A stretch of DNA of 64,000 nucleotides from Draconibacterium aestuarii (lineage in GTDB: Bacteria; Bacteroidota; Bacteroidia; Bacteroidales; Prolixibacteraceae), in assembly GCA_026671195.1 (NCBI GenBank), contig JAPOHD010000027.1:186001-250000 (forward strand). The letters run 5' to 3'. Under the pieces are notes generated by a model. That model did no database searches, was not told the DNA's origin, and worked only from the letters and a program-made list of their open reading frames with translations. The translations under genes and the position numbers were made by a program. This document shows positions 56,340 through 64,000 of the stretch, piece by piece (position 1 is the stretch's first letter; each line of letters begins with the position of its first letter).

Positions 56340-57599
56340 TTAATCGTTTTCCTTATTGGCAGTAGTTGGTTTAAGGGTAAAAAGTTGAAATAGAACTGCA
56401 GCTGCAACAGGAATTGAGAGTAATGCCATATCTCTTCCCAAATGTCCGGAGTCTGTTGATTTTCCCAGCAGTTCTGTTACAAAGGCTCCGGCAAAAACAC
56501 CGGTAAGATTCATCAAACCATAACCTGCTGCACGGTGTTTGGGTGATATGAACTGACAAAGTATCGGCATATTGTTGGCGTCGAACATACCATAGCCGAT
56601 TCCAAATATAACACCACCTCCTACAATGCCTAAAAGTCCGTTCCCATAACCAAGTAAAATCAGAGATGGAATCATAAAAGAGAGCCCAATGGCTCCTGTA
56701 TATATCCTTCCCCGCAGGTTTCTTAAAATCCAACGATCAGCAATTATCCCTCCGGAAATTACCCCAATAAAAGACGAAGCTGCAATAGTAATGGTAGCCA
56801 TTGGACCGGCTTTTGACATGTCCATTCCCAAACTTTCAGAAAATAAGGTTGGGAGCCAGTTTTTTGTTGCCCATCCCGGGAAGCTGGGTGCTGCAAAATA
56901 AAAGAGAATGACCCAGAAGCTAACAGTCCCAAGCAACATCCCAAGGCTTTTTGTAATGGATGAAAATCCACTGGATTTTACTGTTTTTATTTCTGAAACC
57001 GGTTCTGAAACAAAACGGTCTTTTTTCTCACGAAGAAAGAAAATAAGGATTATACTGTATCCGATACCTACCAACCCAAAAGAATGAAAGGTGGTTTGCC
57101 ATGAAAACTGGTGAGCAACTGTCGCCCCGAATCCACCTATTGCTTGTCCAAAATACAAACCGGTCATATGAATTCCTATGGCAAGTGAGCGTGTACCCTC
57201 TTTGTGGTAGTCGGCAATAAGGGCTAAAGCAGCAGGTATGTAGAGCGCTTCACTAATCCCCATCAGAGCGCGTAGAACATATAAAACCTGAAAATTATTT
57301 GAATAGCCCATTGAAAGTGTAACCCCAGACCAAACAGCAAGACTGCCAACAATCAACCATTTTCGGTTGATCCGGTCTGCTATTAATCCCGCAACAGGGC
57401 TCATAAAAGCGTATATCCATAAGAAAACAGCCATTAAACGACCGAAATTTTCAGCCGTTTCCAGCTCCTTAATATCGATCATCATCGATACTTTCATGGT
57501 GGATAACATCTGGCGATCCATATAATTTAAAAGAGCAACAACCCATAAAAGTCCAACTACAATCCAAGGGTATATTGATTTACTTTTGCTTTGATTCAT
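56340..57599 (-). CDS. MFS transporter, candidate sialic acid/amino sugar importer
   Basis: 419 residues with 12 membrane segments. LLNYMDRQMLSTMK in the first helix and GLIADRINRKW in loop 2-3 are typical of the anion:cation symporter / sialate-hexuronate branch of the MFS. Its place between an AGE epimerase and an SGNH hydrolase and with a lyase in the same operon suggests a NanT-like role, as in Bacteroides fragilis (inference). 17 to 53 bp separate it from the SGNH gene, depending on start. Confidence 0.85.
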   Translation of the reverse strand: MNQSKSKSIYPWIVVGLLWVVALLNYMDRQMLSTMKVSMMIDIKELETAENFGRLMAVFLWIYAFMSPVAGLIADRINRKWLIVGSLAVWSGVTLSMGYSNNFQVLYVLRALMGISEALYIPAALALIADYHKEGTRSLAIGIHMTGLYFGQAIGGFGATVAHQFSWQTTFHSFGLVGIGYSIILIFFLREKKDRFVSEPVSEIKTVKSSGFSSITKSLGMLLGTVSFWVILFYFAAPSFPGWATKNWLPTLFSESLGMDMSKAGPMATITIAASSFIGVISGGIIADRWILRNLRGRIYTGAIGLSFMIPSLILLGYGNGLLGIVGGGVIFGIGYGMFDANNMPILCQFISPKHRAAGYGLMNLTGVFAGAFVTELLGKSTDSGHLGRDMALLSIPVAAAVLFQLFTLKPTTANKEND

Positions 57600-57619
57600 A
57601 AGGTTCTGATTGTGTAGTT

Positions 57620-58795
57620 TTAAAATGTTTTGTCTGTTATCTTTTCAAGAGTTTTCCATACCTGGAAGAGACCTCGTGGTACATGAAAGCAGCCTTTCCA
57701 TTTTCCCCCTTTTAAAGGTAATAATACTTCACCCTGGCGGTTTAAGTAACCAAACCATTCGGGATGTTCCGGATCGGAAAAGTGCGACCACGTGTAGTTG
57801 TGCACTTTTTCAAACCAGTTTAGACATTCCTGGTTTCCGGTAAGCGCGTAGCCTTTAATAAGGGTGATTAATGTTTCAATGTGTACCCACCAAAGTTTCT
57901 GATCCCATTCGAGTTGTTGCGGCGGATTTCCTTTAATATCGAGGAAATAGAAAATACCACCATATTTTTCGTCCCAACCGTATTTTAAGCTACGTAAAGC
58001 AATATCAACTGCTTTTTGTGCCAGTTCTGGCTTTTTTAACCGCTCTGATAAGTCCATAATGAACCACATGGCTTCAATGGCATGTCCAGGATTTAACAGA
58101 CGTCCTTCGAACGAATCGGAGAAGCTTCCGTCGGGATTTACATTTTCGAGAATCAATCCCGAATCAGGCTGGTAGAAAACTTCCATCACTTCGTGAATAC
58201 AAGTGTTTATTGTCTTTTCTACTAAATCAGGTTCCAGCAGATGTTCAAGCTCAAGAGAGAGATTGCACAATATCATGGGTAAGGAAAATCCTTTTAGTGG
58301 CCGTGTTCCCGGATAGAGTTTATTATACTGACCTTTGGGATTTTCACTACGGCTTAAAATATTCTCAAAGGTTTGGGTGGCAATATTTGCGTATTGTTTT
58401 TCTCCTGTAGCTTTATATAGCTGGCCAAAAGCCATCGCTGCAAAACAATCGGAAAAGATGTTATAAGGTTGAACCAGTGGTTTCCCTTCTCTTGAAAGAG
58501 AGAAATACCAGTTGATCTGATCGTCGTGACCAAATTGATTAAGAAAATGAGCCCCATCGGATGCAATCTTCTTCCAGTTTTCTTTTTGCTCTACTTCGTT
58601 ATAAAGTTTTGAAAACATCCATACCTGTCGTGCTTGTAACCAGACAAATTTATCGGTATCAAAAACATTTCCTTCACGGTCGAGACAGGTAAAATAGCCT
58701 CCATATTTATGGTCAATCGAGTAATTTTCCCAAAAAGGAATTACCCGTTGAAGCAATTCATTCTTATATTTTTCGCTTAGTTCTTTTAGCTCCAT
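57620..58795 (-). CDS. AGE family epimerase, N-acylglucosamine 2-epimerase-like
   Basis: 391 residues of the (alpha/alpha)6-barrel AGE family. Interconverts ManNAc and GlcNAc or a related sugar. Conserved blocks: KYGGYFTCLDREG near the start, NPGHAIEAMWFIM (His), LRSLKYGWDEKYGGIFYF, and KLWWVHIETL (His). With the lyase next door, it would turn ManNAc from sialic acid into GlcNAc. In B. fragilis an AGE-type epimerase plays this role instead of the NanK/NanE pair. Confidence 0.88.
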   Translation of the reverse strand: MELKELSEKYKNELLQRVIPFWENYSIDHKYGGYFTCLDREGNVFDTDKFVWLQARQVWMFSKLYNEVEQKENWKKIASDGAHFLNQFGHDDQINWYFSLSREGKPLVQPYNIFSDCFAAMAFGQLYKATGEKQYANIATQTFENILSRSENPKGQYNKLYPGTRPLKGFSLPMILCNLSLELEHLLEPDLVEKTINTCIHEVMEVFYQPDSGLILENVNPDGSFSDSFEGRLLNPGHAIEAMWFIMDLSERLKKPELAQKAVDIALRSLKYGWDEKYGGIFYFLDIKGNPPQQLEWDQKLWWVHIETLITLIKGYALTGNQECLNWFEKVHNYTWSHFSDPEHPEWFGYLNRQGEVLLPLKGGKWKGCFHVPRGLFQVWKTLEKITDKTF

Positions 58796-58806
58796 TCTAC
58801 TCCATT

Positions 58807-59982
58807 TTAATGTCTTGATTTAGAAACTTTAAGACAGGTAACCTCAGGTGTTCTGATACCCGGTTTAACTTCTCCGCTGGGGATGAATATGTTATTGTCG
58901 TTTTTTACCGCCGTTGTTGTTAACTGCGCTGCATGCGGCAAGGTTCCCATTTGTTGGCAAACGTTGGTTAACGTGTTGTAGATTAGTATAACACGATCGA
59001 ATCCCGGATGATTTTGAAGATGTGAGTTTTTCTGTTTTACCAGCTCTGATTTTTTTTCTGTTTCATTTTCCTTCAAAATCCGGTTGATAAAATCTTCAGT
59101 TTTATTGAAGAGAGTTCCGTGGTCGCCACCAAAAAGAAGAATGGAATTTTCACCTACAGCCACACCTGTTCCGGCTGTCAGAGCAAATGGTTCGTTTTCT
59201 CCCTTTGTAATTTCACCACATTTTGTCCATTTGTTTTTTGCTGGAGAATATTTCCAAACAGCACTGAAAAATTCAGTCAATTCACTCGTTTTATTCCGAC
59301 CACCCAAAACATAAATACATTGTTCGCTTCCATCCCATTGGTTCACTACTACAGCATGCGAAAGTGGCAATGGTATTTCGGGGAGTCTGCTCCAATGCAT
59401 GGAATCGGTTGTTATGTCAGCACAATAAAATGAAGAAAGCGCCCCGTTTACTCCTGTTCCTCCAGCAATGTATATCTTACTGTCGATGTTGGCTATTCCT
59501 GCATTCGAAACAGCAAAAGGCAGTTTTGTTTGTTCCTGGAAATCAAAATCGTGGGCATGCTTCGAAATCATTATTATGCGCGAGGTGGGGCCATCTTGGT
59601 TTTCTCCACCTACGCAAATAATTTTATTATCCACTGTAACGCATGCTGAGTAGGCCAGTGGTTCGTTTAGTTTTTTTGTTGAAATTTTCCAGCCCGAATC
59701 AATATTGTTTGTGTTGACGTAATAAACCTGATCGTAATAGGTTTTTGTTCCACCATGCCATGGCAGCGAGTCCGGGAAATTTGAACCTCCGGCAATAATC
59801 AGGTAATCTGAAATCACACCGGTTATTGGGCCTGCAAGTCCTGGCTGGTTTTGCTGGCCGTTTCCCGCAATCAATTCAGGGAAATTACTAAATTCCACGT
59901 TTAAGTTCATATCTTTTGTTATCGTAGTGCATGAAACCGATAATACCAACAAAAAAATTGCTATCGTTCCAAATTTTTTCAC
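58807..59982 (-). CDS. Kelch-repeat lipoprotein, NanM-like mutarotase
   Basis: 391 residues. Lipobox VLSVSC (C18). Six or so Kelch-type blades: LIIAGGSNFPDS, IICVGGENQDGP, IYIAGGTGVNG, YVLGGRN, ILLFGGDHG. This is the cyclically permuted mutarotase family. It speeds equilibration of alpha- and beta-N-acetylneuraminate outside the cytoplasm. Sits 4 bp after the lyase gene, in agreement. Confidence 0.88.
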   Translation of the reverse strand: MKKFGTIAIFLLVLSVSCTTITKDMNLNVEFSNFPELIAGNGQQNQPGLAGPITGVISDYLIIAGGSNFPDSLPWHGGTKTYYDQVYYVNTNNIDSGWKISTKKLNEPLAYSACVTVDNKIICVGGENQDGPTSRIIMISKHAHDFDFQEQTKLPFAVSNAGIANIDSKIYIAGGTGVNGALSSFYCADITTDSMHWSRLPEIPLPLSHAVVVNQWDGSEQCIYVLGGRNKTSELTEFFSAVWKYSPAKNKWTKCGEITKGENEPFALTAGTGVAVGENSILLFGGDHGTLFNKTEDFINRILKENETEKKSELVKQKNSHLQNHPGFDRVILIYNTLTNVCQQMGTLPHAAQLTTTAVKNDNNIFIPSGEVKPGIRTPEVTCLKVSKSRH

Positions 59983-59986
59983 CTGC

Positions 59987-60904
59987 TTAACTTTTTGAAA
60001 ACCATTCCTCCATGTTCAGGCTTTTTACTTCCTTTTCGAATGACTCGTAATCATTTTGACTCATATTTTTTATCGGCAAACGAAATCCGCCACAATCGAT
60101 ACCAATGTATTTCATGTAAGCTTTTCCGGTTGCAATTCCACCATATTTTCCCAACAGCCTTATCATATTGATTGATAGCTGTTGTAGTTCACGAGCCAGT
60201 TTCAGGTTTCCACTGTCAAAGGCTTCAATAAGTTTTAAATAAAGTGGAGTCGCATAATTAAAAGTACTTCCAACTCCTCCCCGGGTTCCTAATACCAGTG
60301 CCGATAGTAAATTCTCATCGCGTCCCCAAAGCATATCGTATTTCCCATTTTCGAAATTGATACAACTCTGAAAATCCATAAAATCTTCGTGGGTATATTT
60401 GATTCCGGCCAGATTTGGAATTACTGTTGAAGCCTCTTTAAGGAATTCGAACATAGAAACATTACACCCGGTAAGCACGGGAATATGATAAAAATATACC
60501 GGCATTTGTGGGACTGACGTAGCCACCTTAGCACAAAAATCAACTAACGTACTGGCATTTTGAGGTTTAAAATAGTAAGGAGCCAGTAATGCAATGGCAT
60601 CTACCCCACATTCTTCAGAGTGCAGAGCATTTTCGATGCATTCTTTGTAGGATGTTCCCCCGACCAGGTTAATAATTTTTAGTTCCTTTTTAGAGGAAGC
60701 AGCTTTTACCCACTCCTCGGTGATTTTCATTTTTTCCTTTTGCGAAAGGGAAACTCCTTCACCGGTTGAACCATTTACAAAAGCACCATGCACTTTATTC
60801 TTTTCCAATAATCCGGCGTAATCCGGAATTTTTCCATAAACCACTTCACCCTTGTTGTCCATCGGGGTGAAGGGTGCTGCAATAAGGCCGTTAAACTTAT
60901 TCAT
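59987..60904 (-). CDS. nanA: N-acetylneuraminate lyase-like protein (DHDPS/NAL family)
   Basis: 305 residues. TIM-barrel class I aldolase of the NAL/DHDPS superfamily. GSTGEG at residues 45-50, Y139 in FYHIP (general acid/base) and K169 in GIKYTHEDF (Schiff-base lysine). FYH and IKYTH look like N-acetylneuraminate lyases rather than DapA. Splits sialic acid to ManNAc and pyruvate in the cytoplasm. Neighbours (NanM-like mutarotase, AGE epimerase, esterase) confirm the pathway. Confidence 0.9.
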   Translation of the reverse strand: MNKFNGLIAAPFTPMDNKGEVVYGKIPDYAGLLEKNKVHGAFVNGSTGEGVSLSQKEKMKITEEWVKAASSKKELKIINLVGGTSYKECIENALHSEECGVDAIALLAPYYFKPQNASTLVDFCAKVATSVPQMPVYFYHIPVLTGCNVSMFEFLKEASTVIPNLAGIKYTHEDFMDFQSCINFENGKYDMLWGRDENLLSALVLGTRGGVGSTFNYATPLYLKLIEAFDSGNLKLARELQQLSINMIRLLGKYGGIATGKAYMKYIGIDCGGFRLPIKNMSQNDYESFEKEVKSLNMEEWFSKS

Positions 60905-60979
60905 ATTTTCAGTTTTTAAATCGTCAATTATTTCTAGATATTTTTCTCACTATTTTCAAATCCTTTCCTATCAATCAAG

Positions 60980-63100
60980 CTACTGTGGACAAGCTACCTG
61001 AAAAGTAGATGCCGGCCACCCGTTTTCGTTTACCAGATTGCCTCTGGAAAAAGGTTTCCAGCCATAACGAACCTGTTCTATCGTTTTATCTTTTGAGTTG
61101 ATGATGATTTTATTGTCCTCAAGCTTTGCGCTAACGGGATGGAAGAGCCCATCCGCTCCGGCCACTTCCAATTCCCGAACAGGATTTCCATCAGCAGTTT
61201 TTAATTGTATGGTATGCGAAAAAGAAAGAATTACCTTCCCATTTTCCTGGGCTACAGCGCTAATTTGCGGTCCGCCATACGGAACATCTTTCATCCCGTA
61301 ATTGCGGGATAAGGCCAGGTTGGCAAAGCGTTCGCCTATTTTAATCTTGTGTTTGGGATGCACATCCAGCGAATCGCCTAAATCGCTCGTTACCACCATG
61401 GCGGTGTTTGGGGTATTGAGCGCCAATTGCCGCTGTGTTTCACGGAACCAGGGCCACAAAGGCCGGTTGATACTCGACAACTGGGCAAAGTAAAAAGGCA
61501 TTTCTGCTTGATTAAAAGCCGAGCGCCACGATTGTACCAGCGCCGAAAAAGCAGGTTTATAGTGTTCTGCGTTATGTGCATTCGATTCGCCCTGGTACCA
61601 GATTACTCCGGCCACGGGGATTCCGGCTACCAACTTTACGCCGGCCTCATATATATATGCGGGCTCGAACGGATGTCGCTGCAGTTTGTTTTCAGCTAAT
61701 TCAATGTTTTTAGCAGCACGCTCGCGGCACCATTCCAGGATAAAATCGTTGTATTTCCAGTTGTAAAGCATATCCACCATAAAAGGGTCAAACTCCAGCG
61801 TTTTGCGGTCGATAAACGCTTCCGCCGGAGCGCCTCCAACGCTTATCTGTATCAATCCAACCGGAACATCCAGCTTTTCATTCAACTTTCTTCCGAAAGT
61901 GTAGCCAATTGCTGAAAATTCAGCTGCATCACCGGCATTACTTTGCTTCCATTTTCCATCAAAAAAATGAAGTTGATTGATTTGCGCCAGCGTTGTTGAA
62001 TTCCAATTTGTATTATCGGGGCGCACAATTCCTTTTAAATTATACAGGCGAAGATTCGGAAAGTTAGATGCATTGTCAATCAGCGTTGAAGCATCGACAG
62101 CTTGTTGCAACTGAAATTCCATGTTAGATTGTCCGGCGCAAATCCACACTTCGCCCACCAAAATATCTTCGATTGAAATGGTCTGCTGATCTTCTGTAAT
62201 TACTACTAGCTGGTAAGGGCCTCCGGCTGCAACCGGCTCGAAAGTAACCGACCATATACCGTTTTCGTTGGCAGTACAAATCCTTTTTTGTTGGTCGAAA
62301 GTCAGTGTTAGTTTCGTCCCGCTGTTCGCTTTTCCCCACACAGGTATGGGCTGCTTTTGTTGCAACACTATGTGGTTCATAAAAACAGGAGCCAGGCTTA
62401 ATCCGCCAAAGTTGCCCGAAATGTTTTCGTAAACCGTTTGCGCAATAATGCCTGCCCCTTCCACATTGGGATGAAGGGCATCGGCAAACAACTCGGGATG
62501 CGAATACAGTGACTCGTGTAAATCAATCAGGCCTGTTTTGCTGTTCCATGCAACTTGTTCGATAGCTTGCTGAATTTGCCAGAACCAGTCGCGTGTGCCG
62601 GATTTAAAACGCGGATGAGCATTAAAAATCGGGCTTATTTTGCAGATATAAACTTTGGGACCGTTGTCGTTGTCTTTGCGGAAAGAAGCAATCAGGTCCA
62701 TATAGTCCGTTAGAAATTCATCTCGGTAGTTAGGCCAATTGCGAGGGTCGGTATCGTTTAAGCCCAGGTGGATAACAATAATTTCGGCATCAAACTTCAA
62801 AGCCCCGGCATACTCCGGCATTTCGATATACGGACGGTGCCCTTTGGTTAAAAGTGTTGCTCCGCTGTGCCCAAAATTTTGCACATCGTAATCGTCGCCC
62901 AATAATTTCTGCAACTGCGAGGGATAAGAATCCCGATCCGGGTTGCTCAACAAGTAGCCTTGTGTCACTGAATTTCCCACACAGGCTACTTTTATTTTCT
63001 TATGGACATCGTCTTTTGATGAACCAGCCATGGCATTTTGCCCGATACCCACAATGAGCATAAGTAAACCAACTACAAAAGTTATCCCAGACAATTTCAT
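60980..63100 (-). CDS. Two-domain acetylesterase: SGNH hydrolase plus SASA (sialate O-acetylesterase)
   Basis: 706 residues with a signal peptide (cut near NAMA-G). N-terminal SGNH domain (about 35-235): VGNSVTQG (S44), HLGLNDTDP (Asn) and DALHPN (Asp/His). C-terminal SASA domain (about 240-650): CAGQSNMEF (S325) and WYQGESN (a conserved block). Two catalytic domains in one protein would strip acetyl groups from O-acetylated sialic acid or other sugars. It precedes the lyase gene by 75 bp. Confidence 0.88.
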   Translation of the reverse strand: MKLSGITFVVGLLMLIVGIGQNAMAGSSKDDVHKKIKVACVGNSVTQGYLLSNPDRDSYPSQLQKLLGDDYDVQNFGHSGATLLTKGHRPYIEMPEYAGALKFDAEIIVIHLGLNDTDPRNWPNYRDEFLTDYMDLIASFRKDNDNGPKVYICKISPIFNAHPRFKSGTRDWFWQIQQAIEQVAWNSKTGLIDLHESLYSHPELFADALHPNVEGAGIIAQTVYENISGNFGGLSLAPVFMNHIVLQQKQPIPVWGKANSGTKLTLTFDQQKRICTANENGIWSVTFEPVAAGGPYQLVVITEDQQTISIEDILVGEVWICAGQSNMEFQLQQAVDASTLIDNASNFPNLRLYNLKGIVRPDNTNWNSTTLAQINQLHFFDGKWKQSNAGDAAEFSAIGYTFGRKLNEKLDVPVGLIQISVGGAPAEAFIDRKTLEFDPFMVDMLYNWKYNDFILEWCRERAAKNIELAENKLQRHPFEPAYIYEAGVKLVAGIPVAGVIWYQGESNAHNAEHYKPAFSALVQSWRSAFNQAEMPFYFAQLSSINRPLWPWFRETQRQLALNTPNTAMVVTSDLGDSLDVHPKHKIKIGERFANLALSRNYGMKDVPYGGPQISAVAQENGKVILSFSHTIQLKTADGNPVRELEVAGADGLFHPVSAKLEDNKIIINSKDKTIEQVRYGWKPFSRGNLVNENGWPASTFQVACPQ

Positions 63101-63116
63101 TTTAAAATCTCTTTTT

Positions 63117-64000
63117 CTATTTTATTTCGGCTGAAAACTTCAAGCCTTCAACCTCTTTTATTGTCCCATTATTGTCCTGAACCGGTACAAAAGTGAACAT
63201 TCGTTTCCATGTATCATTTTTTACCGGTATTTTGAGCAGTACCTCATTCCAACCTTTTTTAAGGTGAATGGAATTGGACTTTCTGAAAAAGTAATTTTCA
63301 TCGGTGAATGGAATTTCTTCGGAATTGCCGGCCAGTCCTGGGTTATTCCATTTGGGTGCGGCAATAAGCTCACCGTTCAGCCAGGCTTTCGGATGAGTAT
63401 TGTGCCATTCGCCATCATGCGGGAATGGGCCACCTCTTCTTCCTCCGGAACGAGACCAGTCGTGAAAGCCAATCCAGGCACCAACCGTTTGTTCTTTTGA
63501 CGACCAAATTTGGGTGTAAGCATAATAAGTCCCCTCTTCTCTGGAAAAATAAGAAGGGTATCCAAAGTAGTGGGTCAGTTGAATCGTGCCACCAACAAAA
63601 GGCCCTTGCCACGAATAGCTCGCTGTGTCAATCTGATAAGTTTCCTGCAAAGTATCTTCCACTGAAAAACGTGCATCAACATCGTCATTATTTGCTATTG
63701 GCCCCAATATTTTCCATTCCATGTTTGTCTGCTTGATGTATGAAAAAGGTTTTCCGGCGAAATATTTATCGCGGTGCTGAATCATCCGGTCTTCAAAAGC
63801 GCTGAATTCGTTAAACAACCCACTCCCTTTTTCCGGCAGTTTAGCGAGATAGTTTTCGCCAAAATCTTCTTTCTGTCCGGTCCAGGAAGTTTCGCTGTAG
63901 GTGAGTATACCCGGATAAACCGGATTATGTCTTAAAATATCGTATTCGTCGTTTACATTGTTGTCGTTCCAGCAACACAGGATCCCTCCCAGTCGCAGCG
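63117..64000 (-). CDS. GH20-family beta-N-acetylhexosaminidase, C-terminal part (5' truncated by window edge)
   Basis: Read from the minus strand, open to the edge; about 294 residues. The frame extends upstream of the first possible start (63818): the part GILCCWNDNNVN and ILTYSETSWTG is typical of the end of the catalytic barrel in long GH20 enzymes of Bacteroidota. Then KPFSYIKQTNMEWKILGP and a C-terminal beta domain. The active-site Asp-Glu pair is off the window. It would remove terminal GlcNAc or GalNAc. First gene seen of the operon, 16 bp before the esterase gene. Confidence 0.72.
   Translation of the reverse strand, partial: LRLGGILCCWNDNNVNDEYDILRHNPVYPGILTYSETSWTGQKEDFGENYLAKLPEKGSGLFNEFSAFEDRMIQHRDKYFAGKPFSYIKQTNMEWKILGPIANNDDVDARFSVEDTLQETYQIDTASYSWQGPFVGGTIQLTHYFGYPSYFSREEGTYYAYTQIWSSKEQTVGAWIGFHDWSRSGGRRGGPFPHDGEWHNTHPKAWLNGELIAAPKWNNPGLAGNSEEIPFTDENYFFRKSNSIHLKKGWNEVLLKIPVKNDTWKRMFTFVPVQDNNGTIKEVEGLKFSAEIK

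Noticed and set aside
1-64000. CRISPR arrays, insertion sequences, prophage genes, toxin-antitoxin pairs, secondary-metabolite clusters
   Set aside because: Looked for on both strands; no spaced direct repeats, transposase, integrase or related proteins found.

Overview
The window looks like chromosomal DNA of a member of the Bacteroidota, most likely an environmental Marinilabiliales/Prolixibacteraceae-type anaerobe or facultative anaerobe (inference). The reasons are a SusC/SusD pair with an ECF sigma/FecR regulator, a DUF4837 lipoprotein, an S46 dipeptidyl-peptidase, a GH97 enzyme, GSCFA and GH133 proteins, many short lipoprotein signals, little Shine-Dalgarno signal, and several promoters of the Bacteroidota type (TTG, 18-19 nt, TAnnTTTG). 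No tRNA, rRNA, insertion sequence, prophage or CRISPR array was found.

Layout. 1-1054: 3' truncated Cys/Met-type PLP enzyme (minus). 1498-12039: alpha-glucan/glycogen cluster (branching enzyme, GSCFA protein, GH133 debranching enzyme, GT4 synthase-like enzyme, GH57, GT35 phosphorylase) ended by a clear terminator. 12150-14396: XRE-cupin regulator plus acyl-CoA ligase. 14918-16302: pyrH and frr. 16398-20373: DUF3267 membrane protein, flippase, GT4 transferase, RNase HII. 20370-22259: GH97. 22398-24651: an ECF sigma gene followed by a membrane coiled-coil protein and an exported protein. 24703-28457: phosphatidylserine decarboxylase with an unusual lipoprotein signal, RNase HI, S46 peptidase. 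28706-34649: SRPBCC/GyrI protein, M23 peptidase, dxr, rseP, tatA, DUF4837.

34809-42381 (minus) is the most striking block: a promoter, a SAM-I-type riboswitch found here by eye, then DUF39 (homocysteine biosynthesis), NIL-ferredoxin, UPF0280, metH and metF. The first three are the set linked in methanogens and some anaerobic bacteria to direct sulfide incorporation into aspartate semialdehyde to give homocysteine. MetH and MetF then complete methionine, so the block reads as a methionine regulon under SAM control.

42456-55258 (plus): a c-type-heme DUF3365 lipoprotein, then a polysaccharide-utilisation locus (ECF sigma, FecR anti-sigma, SusC, SusD, three sulfatases). 55622-64000 (minus, convergent): a sialic-acid/amino-sugar operon (GH20 hexosaminidase fragment, SGNH+SASA esterase, N-acetylneuraminate lyase-like protein, Kelch mutarotase, AGE epimerase, MFS transporter, SGNH hydrolase). 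Together the two halves suggest use of a sulfated, acetylated, sialic-acid- or amino-sugar-containing glycan such as mucin or a marine equivalent. The substrate is inferred, not shown. Two related ~120-bp non-coding sequences lie at 43067-43186 and 55472-55592, either side of the PUL.
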